From Acestrorhynchus altus (lineage: Eukaryota; Chordata; Actinopteri; Characiformes; Acestrorhynchidae): a stretch of DNA of 64,000 bases. The notes beneath the pieces are model-generated. The model was given only the letters and a program-made list of their open reading frames with translations, had not been told where the DNA came from and searched no databases. The translations under genes were made by a program, and so were the position numbers. Position 1 is the stretch's first letter. Every line of letters begins with the position of its first letter. Shown here one piece after another: positions 49,645 through 59,917 of the stretch. The DNA lies in NCBI GenBank assembly GCA_034509495.1, contig CM067513.1, positions 25,032,669 to 25,096,668 on the forward strand, read 5' to 3'.

Positions 49645-50292
49645 GCCTTTCTTGTGACCGCTGCAACTATGGCTTCAAGTTCCTCAACAGCACAAACCCG
49701 GATGGCTGTGAGCCATGTGGCTGCAACCCATACGGCTCTATCCACCAGTTCTGCAATCCCTTCAGCGGTCAGTGTGAGTGCAGGGATGGTGTCCGGGGAC
49801 TCCTCTGTGACACTTGTGCCCCGGACACCTATGGACTAAAGGGTGTTGGACTTTGCCTGCCCTGCGATTGCAGTCCTGTGGGTTCCGTTCCAGGCTCCAC
49901 CTGTGATCCTTTGACAGGCCAGTGTGTGTGCAGGCCCCATGTTGAGGGACGCCGCTGTGACTTATGCCAGGATGGCTATCACAGCCTGGGGGTAGGCAGG
50001 TCCCTGGGGTGCCTACCATGCCAGTGTGAGCTTAGAGGCACATTGGAGGAGTCGTTGGTATGTGATAAGGTGACGGGACAGTGTCAGTGTAAGAGTGGCA
50101 CGGAGGGTTTGCGCTGTAATCGCTGCTCTCCTCACATGTACTGGATAGGCGCAGCGAATTCAACTCATGGGTGCCAGGCATGCCACTGTGATCTTCTGGG
50201 CACTGTGGCCGGAACAACGTGTGACCCTGACATCGGCCAATGTGTGTGCCTGCCTACCCGGCATGGTCGAGACTGTGACACCTGTAAGCCAG
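49645..50292 (+). CDS. USH2A: USH2A exon 13 counterpart (LE4 end to LE8)
   Basis: 648 bp with acceptor GTTTCCAG and donor GTGAGT, phase 1 to 1. It is intact in frame. It completes LE4 (LSCDRCNYGFKFLNSTNPDGC, shortened here), then encodes LE5 (with HQFCNPFSGQCEC), LE6 (GSTCDPLTGQCVC), LE7 (CDKVTGQCQCKSG) and most of LE8 (CDPDIGQCVC.PTRHGRDCDTC). All eight cysteines are present in LE5-LE7. The human exon is 642 bp, so this one is two codons longer. The residue equal to human Cys759, a frequent retinal-disease site, is conserved. Length is a multiple of three and phases match, so skipping would keep the frame. Confidence 0.98.
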
Positions 50293-50883
50293 GTGAGTTT
50301 GAGCATTAGGGGTAAGCAGTAAGGCAAAAATGAAATATTGTGATGTGCCCACAACAACTTTTACTAGTGGTGGAAAGATTAAAAAAATTTTAATGAATAG
50401 CGATTCACTCTTGAAATAATCTGAATCCGTTTACAAAACAACAGGGGGCTCCAGTACCTTGATACAAGATGATTGGGAAATGGAGGCCCTTCTTAGGACT
50501 TTTATTATGAAAACTGAACACTGTGTGAGCAAAGAAAGAAAGCAAACAGCCCCTTCCTTCTCATGTTTATCTATAACCCAATATTTGGGTTAGTGATGTC
50601 ATCAGCCATGCTCTCTCTCACTGATCAGTTGGAGTCTGCATGCAGGTTGAACAGGTACATGTGGACATAGCAGTAAAAATGTATCTTTGGCATTTAAACT
50701 GTGATTTAGTTCAGGTGGAAACAAGTGAATTGTACCTGTTTTTTGCTGGTAAATTAAAATTTACACATTGATAATTTATTACATGTTGATGAGAACACAG
50801 TGTTTAGATGCTAGTTTGTTATGGGTATCATGTCTGTAGAAAACGGCTTGTAACTGCCCACAAAGTGCAGGTATCAGATTCTG

Positions 50884-50932
50884 ATAGAATAAATAGAGAA
50901 TAGAATAAATAGAATAGAATGAATAGAATAAA
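50884..50932. repeat. (AATAG)n-like short repeat
   Basis: Imperfect tandem AATAGAATA units. Confidence 0.8.
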
Positions 50933-52574
50933 CCATAAACCTATATAAATTTTCTCAACTTGTACCTAAGAAAAATGCATCCTGTATTCATTAAAATTGT
51001 CAATTTAATTTAAGTTTTACATTCATGATATTCATGATTCATGATTTGAGGTCATATCACCCAACCCTAATAAATACCACATCAAAGGTCCTAACCCTGC
51101 CATCAAATGAAATGTACTAGACACTTTTGCTTCTCTGGTTTCTTTCATCCTCAAGTAAAATCACAACAGATTTCCTTTTGCATTGTGTGTGTGTGTGGAT
51201 GTGCACTTGAATACTCATTACCTTAAGAGTTGTTGATCATGCCAGTGCATTCATTGCTGCCATTGTTTACCGGAACACAAAGCCACTGTGTTCGCTGCTT
51301 TCTGTGTTTTCTGTATTACAGGGTGTTATTTCTTTCTCCTGACCAACAGTTTGGCTGCATTTCCTCTTGGCTCATCATCTCTTTCTTCTGAGTTGTCCTT
51401 AGAAGTGACATATGTTTGGCAGTCAGGGAAGTCTACATTGTTTAGCATGGCTAATATTTCTGTCTTCATGGAGCCAATTCCACCAGAAGTATTTGAAAGC
51501 CAGTGCTCCCATTAAGAAACAGCCCCACCTGGGGTTGGACGTTTGGACACCAGAATGGATGGGTGGGTCTCAATGCTATAGCAAAGGTGTATTGCCAGCG
51601 GCTAAGGCGGTCAGTCTGTCTGTAGCCAGCTGTAGCAGCTGGCTCCATTGTTTCCATAATGGAGATTAACCGTCCTGAAACCCACGCTGTTTACTGTAAA
51701 ACCAACCAAGCACATTTTGAGGCCAAGTACAGTGTTTCTGCTCCCAGTGCTGACCGCTCACTCAGTAATCTCCAGCATTCACCCTGTAGGGCTGAGAAAA
51801 GACCAGTGTAGCATCTTTAGTTAGAATTAAGTGTAAAAATGTACATTTCCCACCAGCTATGCATTGCTCTGTCTAAAATTGTTTTTGTATTCAGCTGCTG
51901 ATTACACAACAATGACAACAAGCACATTTAACTTAACACCCTTATTCCTAAGGTTTGTATTCTACATATATGGACTGATGTGTTTTTGGGGCCAGTACAG
52001 ATTGTTGATCTTATTTCAGCTCAACTGGCCAATTGTCGAGATCAATCAGGGATGGGTCTGGATGCTGCAATAACCATTTCAGGCAAACTTTAGATTGCAT
52101 CATCATGTAGGGCTTCTGTAATACATTGTCTCTCAAGATGAAATGTACTTTGCTTTTAAAAAATGACTGGCTCATTATAGTTGATATTTGTATGGATTTT
52201 AAGTCCTTAATTATACATATATAATAATACATATACATTATACAATTATACATATCCTATGAAAACCAAGTATCTGCATTTTTGTGGATTTTTAGTTTTC
52301 TTCATGGTTTGAACCCTGTAGCTGTTCTGTACACTGTATAAATAATTCTGGATGAACAGACCAATAGAAATGCTTAATTTTTTTTTTTTCTTTAACTTCC
52401 TTTTGCTTATTTTTACCTTCTCCTGTAAAGACACCATTTGGACATACATGTTTTTAATTGGAAAGAAATATATTACCACCTAATGTTGTGATAGATCTTT
52501 AATCTTTAAAGTTCTTGCCAACATTACAAGTTTTGCTATTTTTTCCACCTATACAGTCAATATATTTTTACCAT

Positions 52575-52735
52575 ATTTTGCCCAGAAAATTAAGAGAACA
52601 TTTATAGCAACTGCCAACATGGCCAGGTCAGACCATCCTAGTAAGTTCAGCCCAAGAGCAGACAGCAAGATGTGTAAGGCTTCCAACAATCCTAAAATGT
52701 CACCATAGGACCAACAGTTATCTCTCGCCACAGTG
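52575..52735 (+). mobile_element. Tc1-like transposon, middle piece
   Basis: Contains 'gcaactgccaacatggccagg', 'agcccaagagcagac' and 'caacaatcctaaaatgtca', the region after the N-terminal helix-turn-helix of the Tc1-like transposase. It stops where a different repeat begins. Confidence 0.65.
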
Positions 52736-52990
52736 CAATCAATTAATCAAAGTTCATATAGCACTTTATACAATGAAATCAGTGTCACAAAGCAGCTTTA
52801 AAGAGATCCGGGTCAGAGCCTCTTGCGTAAGCCAGAAAAGAAGGAATAATAAAGGGATAGGAAGGTTTAGGCTAATATCAGTGAGTTTAAACAGTGATAG
52901 GGGACAATCTGTGTGTGTGTGGGAGGGGTATGGAATATGGAATATGAATATGAGTAGGAATATGAGTAGCTCGGTGTGGAGCCTGTAGAG
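52736..52990. repeat. Interspersed repeat, class unclear
   Basis: The sequence 'caaagttcatatagcacttt' followed by 'tgtcacaaagcagctttaaag' and 'gatccgggtcagagcc' is a common fish repeat motif, possibly a LINE or SINE 3' end. It lies between two Tc1 pieces. Confidence 0.5.
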
Positions 52991-53084
52991 GAGGTAGTTT
53001 AGTAGGAACTATAACAGAACTGAACAAAAAGTGTAGCACAGAGCAGCAGCAGGAAAAATGTAGCCTGTAATGAAGAGGAATATT

Positions 53085-53465
53085 TTCTAGATCTGGAACA
53101 ATGTGTTTTGGTCAGGTGAATCCAAAGTTGAAATATTTGGGCACAGTACAGAAATTTTTGGCACAAACCAAACACAACATTTGAGCACAAGAATCTCATA
53201 CCAACTGTGAACCATGGATGTGGAAATGTCATGATTTGGGGCTTCTTTGCTGCATCTGGACCTGGACAGCTCTCCATCATCATATGAATTATATATTGTA
53301 TCAGAGGGGGCTTGAGGAAAAACAACTGTCTGTATGAAGACTGATGTTGAAACATCCCATAGCTGAAAGAATTCTGCATGGAGAAGTGGGAAAACTTTTT
53401 TCCAGTCAATGTCAGAGAATGGTAGACAGTTATAGGAAACATCTCATTGACATTATTTCAGCGCA
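53085..53465 (+). mobile_element. Tc1-like transposon, C-terminal piece
   Basis: Plus-oriented: 'ggtcaggtgaatccaaagttg', 'ggcacaaaccaaacacaaca', 'tcatgatttggggcttctttgc' and 'catctcattgacattatttca'. It continues the family order of 52575-52735 after a gap. Confidence 0.7.
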
Positions 53466-53648
53466 ATAGCTGGCAGTGTGCCTGAGGATCGCCAGTCTGA
53501 GGGCCAGGGTTCAGCAGCCTCTGATCAGTGAAAAACAACAAGAGCCGTTAGTCATATACCCCCGTTGCTCCCATCGGCGTGCTTTTATGTTGGATGGGGA
53601 GCTGTGGGTGAGTTCTCTCAGATGGACTCATCAGTCGCTGCCAGATCA

Positions 53649-53675
53649 CTCTGGCCCACCTCCCCTGGGCCAGAG
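53649..53675. repeat. GC-rich hairpin (10-bp perfect arms)
   Basis: CTCTGGCCCA (53649-53658) and TGGGCCAGAG (53666-53675) are exact reverse complements around a 7-base loop, inside a GC-rich intronic block. Confidence 0.85.
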
Positions 53676-53934
53676 AGGAGGGGCCAAATGTCCAAGACAG
53701 TGGCGCTGAAAAGGGTTGGACAGCGGTCGTGGGCACGGCAGGTCTAACTTGATCAGGGTGGCAGTGGCAGGGTGAAACATCATAGTTACATTCTGCAATA
53801 ACATTTTAGAGTTTGAAAAAAAAATCACTTTAAGGTGCTTAGTTATATCACCTCCAATGAAAATCTCAATGAAAAAGTTTGTGTGCAGTTTTTATTTTGT
53901 TTTTGTTAATTAAATCATAAATCCGAGCATGGTT

Positions 53935-54190
53935 AGAAGGGTGTAATGGAATGATGGTGCTCTATCCATTACTTTTGGGATCAGTTGGAGAATTGGAGAT
54001 GAAATGAGGTAATCTAATTACAATCAGATTCTCACAGCAATACTCCAAAATCTAGTAGAAAGCCTTCTCTGGACAATAGAGACAGTTACACCAACAAAAG
54101 CAGGAAAAACTCTTTTTAAAACCCATGTTTTCAGAAGACACAATGAACAAGCATGTGTCTCGATACTTTTGTCTATATAATGTACATCAT
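53935..54190 (+). repeat. Interspersed repeat family A, copy 3 (3' part)
   Basis: Contains 'gtaatggaatgatggtgctc', 'ggacaatagagacag', 'accaacaaaagcagg' and the end-like 'cgatacttttgtctatataa'. Confidence 0.6.
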
Positions 54191-54299
54191 ACATGAATCT
54201 TCTAACATTTGCTGTAAAAGAACACGTTTGTGGGCGGAGTATGGATAGGTCGGTTGTGATATATATGTGTAGCACAAGCACCAGCCCCAGCATCCAGGT

Positions 54300-54735
54300 C
54301 TAAAACATCAAAGTACTACAGCGCTGCGCAGAACCCCAACACAGTAACCAGACAAGGATGTACGGCTGTTCGCTTCCCGCCCACACCACCTGATGAAATA
54401 GTGTGGGGTGTACCCGGCTCTCCGCTGAGCCTCGCGAACCAGGCCGGCACATAAAGCATGTGCACGGAGAGTGGTGCTGGCAGGAGAAAATTGAAAGCGC
54501 AGGGAGAGAGAGGGAGATCCATCTGGGAAGGCTGATGACTGTTTCGGCGGGGGCCCTCCCCCTCCCCGGCCCTGCATCGCATGACCCCCTTCGCTCGTAT
54601 TTCACCCAAGGAGGGGGGCGGAAGCAGGCCGTGATTGAAACATCTCAAAGTCTCTTCGCCCCTCCCGGTCTGAATGATGTCCTTGAGATTCCACTCTTTC
54701 CTTCTCCATATGGAAGGAGAAGTGGAGGAGCTTGT
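54300..54735. other. CpG-rich intronic block
   Basis: In an otherwise AT-rich intron, this 430-base block is clearly GC-rich with many CpG (for example CGCGAACCAGGCCGGC near 54432 and TTCGGCGGGGGCC near 54542). Three overlapping minus-strand frames are open only because stops are rare in GC-rich DNA. It lies 180 bases upstream of exon 14. It could be an internal promoter, an enhancer or conserved non-coding DNA; nothing in the sequence decides. Confidence 0.6.
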
Positions 54736-54911
54736 GCTTATTAAGGCTTTGTTGCTAATGTAGAAAACTGTGGATGAAAGTTATGTCATTCTGGCTGGAC
54801 ACACCTGCTCCCTTTCCTTGTAGGCCATCACAGCATTTCCTGAATGACCCCTTTGATATGCTAATGAATGTCTAAGTGTAATACCTGTTTCATTTTGTGC
54901 TGTTGTCACAG

Positions 54912-55095
54912 GTTATTTCCATTCGGAGGAAGGCCACAGTGAATGTGCGCCCTGTGACTGTCACCCGGTGGGAGCAGTGGGGCAAGTGTGTGCCACAGCC
55001 ACAGGGCAGTGTGTGTGCTCTCACTCATCATTAGCCGGCCGCAGGTGTGATCGATGCCAGGACCTCTACTTTGGTTTCAACCCTGTTACTGGCAG
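54912..55095 (+). CDS. USH2A: USH2A exon 14 counterpart (LE8 end, LE9)
   Basis: 184 bp, the human length, with acceptor GTCACAG and donor GTTAGT, phase 1 to 2. It reads GYFHSEEGHSECAPCDC, then HPVGAVGQVC, then TGQCVCSHSSLAGRRC and DRCQDLYFGFNPVTG. It completes LE8 and encodes LE9 up to its last cysteine. There are no stops or lost cysteines. Confidence 0.97.
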
Positions 55096-58000
55096 GTTAG
55101 TGCTACACTCTATGAAATTCACCTGCTTTGACGGCAGTCATACTTTTCAGATTTGTTCTGATTTTAAGGAAAATCAGCCTATATCACCCTACCATGACAG
55201 TCTACATGCTGCTTCTGCTTTTAGGTTCTGGTTTGTCCAGAAATGCATGTGTAAACCGTGTTCTTTGATTGCATTACAAACATATTAGACTTCTCAACTG
55301 CAGGGGGAGCCCAGGAGCAATACATATCAGTTCTCACTTACTGCAGTTTGAAAAAAATGTTATTATTATTACCTTGCTGAAGGTCTGATTTTAAATGCAT
55401 TTTACGTAAATGTGTTGTTTTAATCCTCATAGATTTTTGTGTTTTACCAGTTTGGAAATGCATAGCTAAGCAGTGTCTATAAACACCTAGACTTTCAAAC
55501 CTTTTTTTCAGAGGTTGAGGATCTAGTCAAATATTGATGCTTCTTCTGCAGTATTTCTACTGATGAACATAAATACCCATAAATCCACAGGATTACAATA
55601 TTGGCTGATATTATGGATTAACTGATGCATTGTATTGCCCTATTTTTTTTAAGACAGAACTCATGGAGACTGAACACTGGTGAATTGGTTTTATGTAGAA
55701 GACCATGCCTATCCACTTACAGTTTTATGGTGATTTGAGCCAGTTAGCAGCTCGATGGCCTGCAGGTCCAGAGCTGCATTCGCAAAAGGTCAGATTAGCC
55801 ATTAAAGTAACCTGCCTCTAAACGAGCACGCGTTTTAATGCTCTTGGCGCACTTGATTTGTCGGATACATCAGTTAGGCGGTAAATACATCATGCATTAG
55901 CTGTCCTTAACGATATACAACCCAGCAACTCACCAACCTGAGCATATGGCCTACGATAAAGACGAAAGCCTTGGCATTCTCTGGAGCTGGTGGATTAGAA
56001 AATCATTTTTCATGTTTGTTTGTTTTTTTTTTTTACTTTATTCTCTATTTTATTTTCTGTTCCGCAGCTTTTCTTTGATATTGTTAGGTTTTTGAGACTT
56101 CACCGCACACAAACGTGTTTGGACGGGAGTCTCTTTCAGTGACCTTCCAGAAAGCTCCAAGGAGATATTTAACTGCTAGCCATGCTGAGCAAAGCAGAGA
56201 AAACAGTGGGAGCCAACATAAGCGGCTCTCGCATTAACCATCATTTACCTTTTTAAACACTTTCCAAAATTAAGGAAAAAAAAAAAAAACAGGATGTTTG
56301 GGGGCTCGGCAGGTAGGCAAAGTATTAATTGTCAGTGAGTGGCCAGAGTGTGTGTTTTTCCAGTACATCAACGAAAGAGCCTGCCGGACATCACAAATTG
56401 TTAATCCATACGTGTCATGACGGATCGCCGTGCACACACTCCATCCGGCTTGCACTCATTTGCCCGGTAAGGATGAAAAATGAACTATTTAAAGCGATTA
56501 CAGGGGAAGCTTGAACAGCATCAGGAGATTCCACACAATAAAGATTTCTTTATATAAATATTACAAACTCATTTACCCCAACTCCCCCGAAATCAATAAG
56601 GCTATGCATCTTATTTTGTTGATATTATATTGCTCTGTCCGATGCAGTCCGTCTAATGGGGGGTAGTTAAAAGGCCACAATATGGTTATGGAATATTTCC
56701 CATCACAGCAGATGACATAAGCCAGAACACAGAATGTGCCTTGTGGTTAATCGTTTAACCTTGGAGGAGGGAATCACGGTTTTATTTTTCACAGGAGAGG
56801 GCAATATCCATTTCTGCTCCCGAACTGCAGAATGTAATTTATCTGTTTATTCTAGTCGCAATCAAACTCGTTCAATTTTGTTTAGACTTCTTCCCGGGCA
56901 AAACTTTTTGCAGGCCAAATCCATTTTCAACATCTGTTCCAGGCCTCCATTGATACATTTTAGGGTCACCTAATTTGGGCCTGCTAGAAATATAAAGCAG
57001 TGTCCAGTATTTTAGTCAGCATAAGCAGAGAGGACATTGCCTAGAATGTCTCGTAGAATGCATTAATCATTTCGTGAGTTGTTCTTTGATGTATAGTGAC
57101 TTGCCGAAACCTGCTGGAATATCCCATCATCCATAAAGAATGCAAATGGACAGCAAATACTGAAACATAGCAGCCCCAGTCAAAGACATCTTTAGGGGGA
57201 CCAGTGAATCCAAACCATTGGATGGACTACGTATGGACTACGGCTAACCTGCAGAGTGCCGTGACAACAACGGGGGGCTGGAGGGTTCCCTGGGCTGGAG
57301 GGTTCCCCATTCTTGCTTCATCCAAAAAAATGTAGGGTGGGAGGACCTCTTTTGAAAGGTGGAGGCTATTGAAAATAATCCATGCTCTGAGAATACATAC
57401 CAGTTTGGAACCACCACCAGCCTTCACAGTGCACTATTAACAGGCTGCTCAGCTGCTGCTTCATTGGGTGGAAGCATGTTTGACACAAATTGGTGGAGTG
57501 TTTTGTTAGCGTTAGTATTCGCTCAGCTGTGAGAACTGTAAAGCTTGCCATCTCTCCCTGAGGCCACCAGGGCAGACAGAAAAGCAGCATAACACAACAT
57601 GATCGTATCATTTCACAAATAAAAAGAGGCGAACAAAAAGAAGGTAATTCAGTCTGAAATATAAAAAAAAACTTTATCTCTACACCGATTGGCCTATTTT
57701 ACAGCGGTGTTTTGGAATTTACTGGATGTTCGTTTGAAGGAGGAACAGCAGTGTTTGAGGTTCCTGGTTTGTCACCTCCATGTACTGAACTCCCATTATT
57801 CAGCTACACCAAGGTAAATACAGTTTGACATTTTAGGGTGCATTTATCAATTTTCAGTTCTGTACGCTGGCCAATTTTACCAAATCACAGAGAAGTTGTG
57901 TGTCTCCTTGCAAAAGAGTCAAGGTCGAACCACATCGGGTTACGCTTGCTTGGCCCACGGAACGCCACCCCCAGATGACAGGACAAATTTGCAGCTCATT

Positions 58001-58422
58001 AAGAGTCTCGGGCTTTTCTCAGTTGTGTGTGAGGGTGTCAGGCGCATGGCCCCAACGTCACCCGCCGCCGGCCCCGTCGGGGTCACACCCCTTCCACACC
58101 CCTCCTCCTAACTGTCTGTGGGCATCTGTGAATGGCTCCATTTAGTGGCAGTGTCTCCCCTCACACATGCACACACACACAGCCTGTCAGCCTATGTGTG
58201 ATCCTTCTCATCCAGACTGCTGCCAGTGACTCCCTGTGAATTCACAGCTTTTCCAGTGTGTAAATAAATCTGGACTTGTTACTTTTGGTTAATTACCCAA
58301 TTTCATGTCCTCTACAGATGCTGACAATGTCAAACGGAGTAATGCAGGGTGCGCAGATGAGGCAGTTATATGTGTATGTGTGTGTATGAGGTCTTTCTAT
58401 CTCCTGGGTTCTATCTCTCTAG
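55096..58422 (+). other. USH2A intron 14 counterpart
   Basis: A 3.3 kb intron with few recognised repeats. The stretch 55730-57000 looks unique and unusually free of transposons. About 57100-57560 has a repeat-like character that I cannot classify. A CpG-rich patch lies at 57920-58110. Confidence 0.65.
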
Positions 58423-58586
58423 GTGTGAGCACTGCGACTGCGATCCGGTGGGCGGTTTCAATGGCTCATGCTTGGCTGAGACGGGCCAGTGCTTGTGTAA
58501 GCTGTTTGTGACGGGCGACAAATGCAACTCTTGTGTGGAAGGGGCTAGTCACATGGACCCCACTAATCACCTGGGCTGCAGCAAAG
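58423..58586 (+). CDS. USH2A: USH2A exon 15 counterpart (LE9 end, LE10)
   Basis: 164 bp, the human length, with acceptor CTCTCTAG and donor GTCAGA, phase 2 to 1. It reads RCEHCDCDPVGGFNGSC, then ETGQCLCKLFVTGDKC, then NSCVEGASHM and ending NHLGCSK. It closes LE9 and contains all of LE10, the last laminin EGF repeat, with all cysteines. The donor GTCAGA is slightly off consensus but in phase. Confidence 0.97.
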
Positions 58587-59758
58587 GTCAGAACCCAAAT
58601 GTACTTTCATACACTGGTGGTCAAGAATTGGTCAGATGCACAAATAAACTCTGAGGTTCTTAAATTTACTTTTCATCCATGCATCTGGCATGTGGATTGT
58701 ACAAAATTTAGGACACCCTATGAAAACATATGAAAAGTTGATCTCCATTTTAACTGTATTGAGAGATGGAGGTAATATAACTAAACACATAGTCTTTTAA
58801 ACATCATTTTTTTAAAGTAATTATTAGAAAAAGAACACACCCATGATTATTGAAACTTAAAAATGCTTAAAATGTGAATCAGGTGCAGCACATATAGCTC
58901 AAGTGATTAGACCATCATTGGAGAGCACTTTGGAGGAGTCTTATTTAAACCTCAAACATTAGTTTGGTTTGCTCTTGCAGCATGTTGAAGTGAGTGATAT
59001 CACCATGGCCAGATCCAGAGAGCTCTCTGAGGCCTTCAGAAAGAAGGTGCAGGAGTAGATGCAGATGAGTCTGGGAAGAGAGTTAAAAACATCAGATGTT
59101 CCACTGTCCAGAAAATAATTTACAACCACAGGATATGCAAAGAAGTCTCCTATAAAATTATAAAACAATCCTAAAATTTAATCTATGGACCTCTAAATGC
59201 TGTTAAAATTAAAATCAAAAGGCCATAAAGGTCCATAGTTTAAATATATTAATAAAGACAAAAATGTTCATGGGGTGTCCTAACGTTTCCACCAATTACA
59301 CATGATTGTTACAGCTTTTCAGCCCATGGATCCATTACAGCCTGAGTCTGAGCTTTCAGCAGGATCCTGTAAACCCTGATACTTTTTTTTTCAGATTGTC
59401 AGACACTTTTGCTCTTCTTTACTAACAGAGTCACCTTTTTGGTGTTTATCAGGAGTGATTTGCTACATTCTCCATTGCTATGTATTTTTAACCTAATGAA
59501 GACATGATCTGAAGTGGAAAATGTCAGGCTAATCCCTCCCTCCTCCAAAATTACTTTTATTAATTTACCACATTTACCATGTTTGAACCATAGGACCCCT
59601 ACCCCCTTATTCATAGCACATTTGTTGTATTTGTTAGCATTACTATCTTGAACCTTGTTGTTTTCCTTTAGTCAATTGTCAGTTTTTCCATCATCTTTGT
59701 AGACATTTACCCACTGTATTTCTCTCTCTCCTCATTCTTTCCTCCTGGTGTCACTCAG
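58587..59758 (+). other. USH2A intron 15 counterpart
   Basis: A 1.17 kb intron. About half is a Tc1 copy (58690-59290). The last 450 bases show nothing recognisable apart from a pyrimidine-rich acceptor region. Confidence 0.75.
58690..59290 (+). mobile_element. Tc1-like transposon, 5' half and 3' terminus
   Basis: The plus strand begins a transposase start, MARSRELSEAFRKK, at about 59005, followed by a frame break. It continues into the 'ccactgtccagaaaataattt' helix-turn-helix region. Both termini are visible (about 58700 and 59270, 'ttcatggggtgtcctaacg'). Most of the catalytic domain is deleted, giving an internally deleted copy of about 600 bases. Confidence 0.78.
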
Positions 59759-59917
59759 AGCCCAGACAGCAGCCTCCTCCACTGGGCACTGTGCTCAGCG
59801 CCAGTGCCATCAAACTGAGCTGGAATGCCCCCGATTCGCCCAATAGCAACGCCCTCACCTACACGCTGATCCGCGATTCAGAGATTGTCCACAGCAGCCA
59901 CAGCTTGCATCCTTTTG
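59759..59917 (+). CDS. USH2A: USH2A exon 16 counterpart (FN3 domain 1, first half)
   Basis: 159 bp, the human length, with acceptor TCACTCAG and donor GTAGAC, phase 1 to 1. It reads EPRQQPPPLGTVLSASAIKL, then SWNAPDSPNSNALTYTLIRD and SEIVHSS. The PPP..V.S.S.I.LSW..PDSPN pattern is the start of a fibronectin type III domain as in human usherin. Phase-symmetric, multiple of three. Confidence 0.97.

Larger units (their letters stand above)
50293..54911 (+). other. USH2A intron 13 counterpart
   Basis: A 4.6 kb intron. It has an (AATAG)n-like patch (50884-50932), Tc1 pieces on both sides of another repeat (52575-53465), a GC-rich block (53480-53745), repeat family A (53935-54190) and a CpG-rich block (54300-54735). 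In 50940-52570 I see nothing specific. Confidence 0.7.

Noticed and set aside
52999..53442. A 147-codon minus-strand frame
   Set aside because: It is the antisense of a Tc1-like transposase relic.
54300..54648. Three overlapping minus-strand frames of 89 to 110 codons
   Set aside because: They overlap in three frames within a GC-rich block where stops are rare; no recognisable domain and no conserved motif.
57100..57560. Repeat-like stretch in intron 14
   Set aside because: It shares 'tgctggaatatcccatcat' with 7550-7580, but the rest does not align clearly, so a common family could not be supported.
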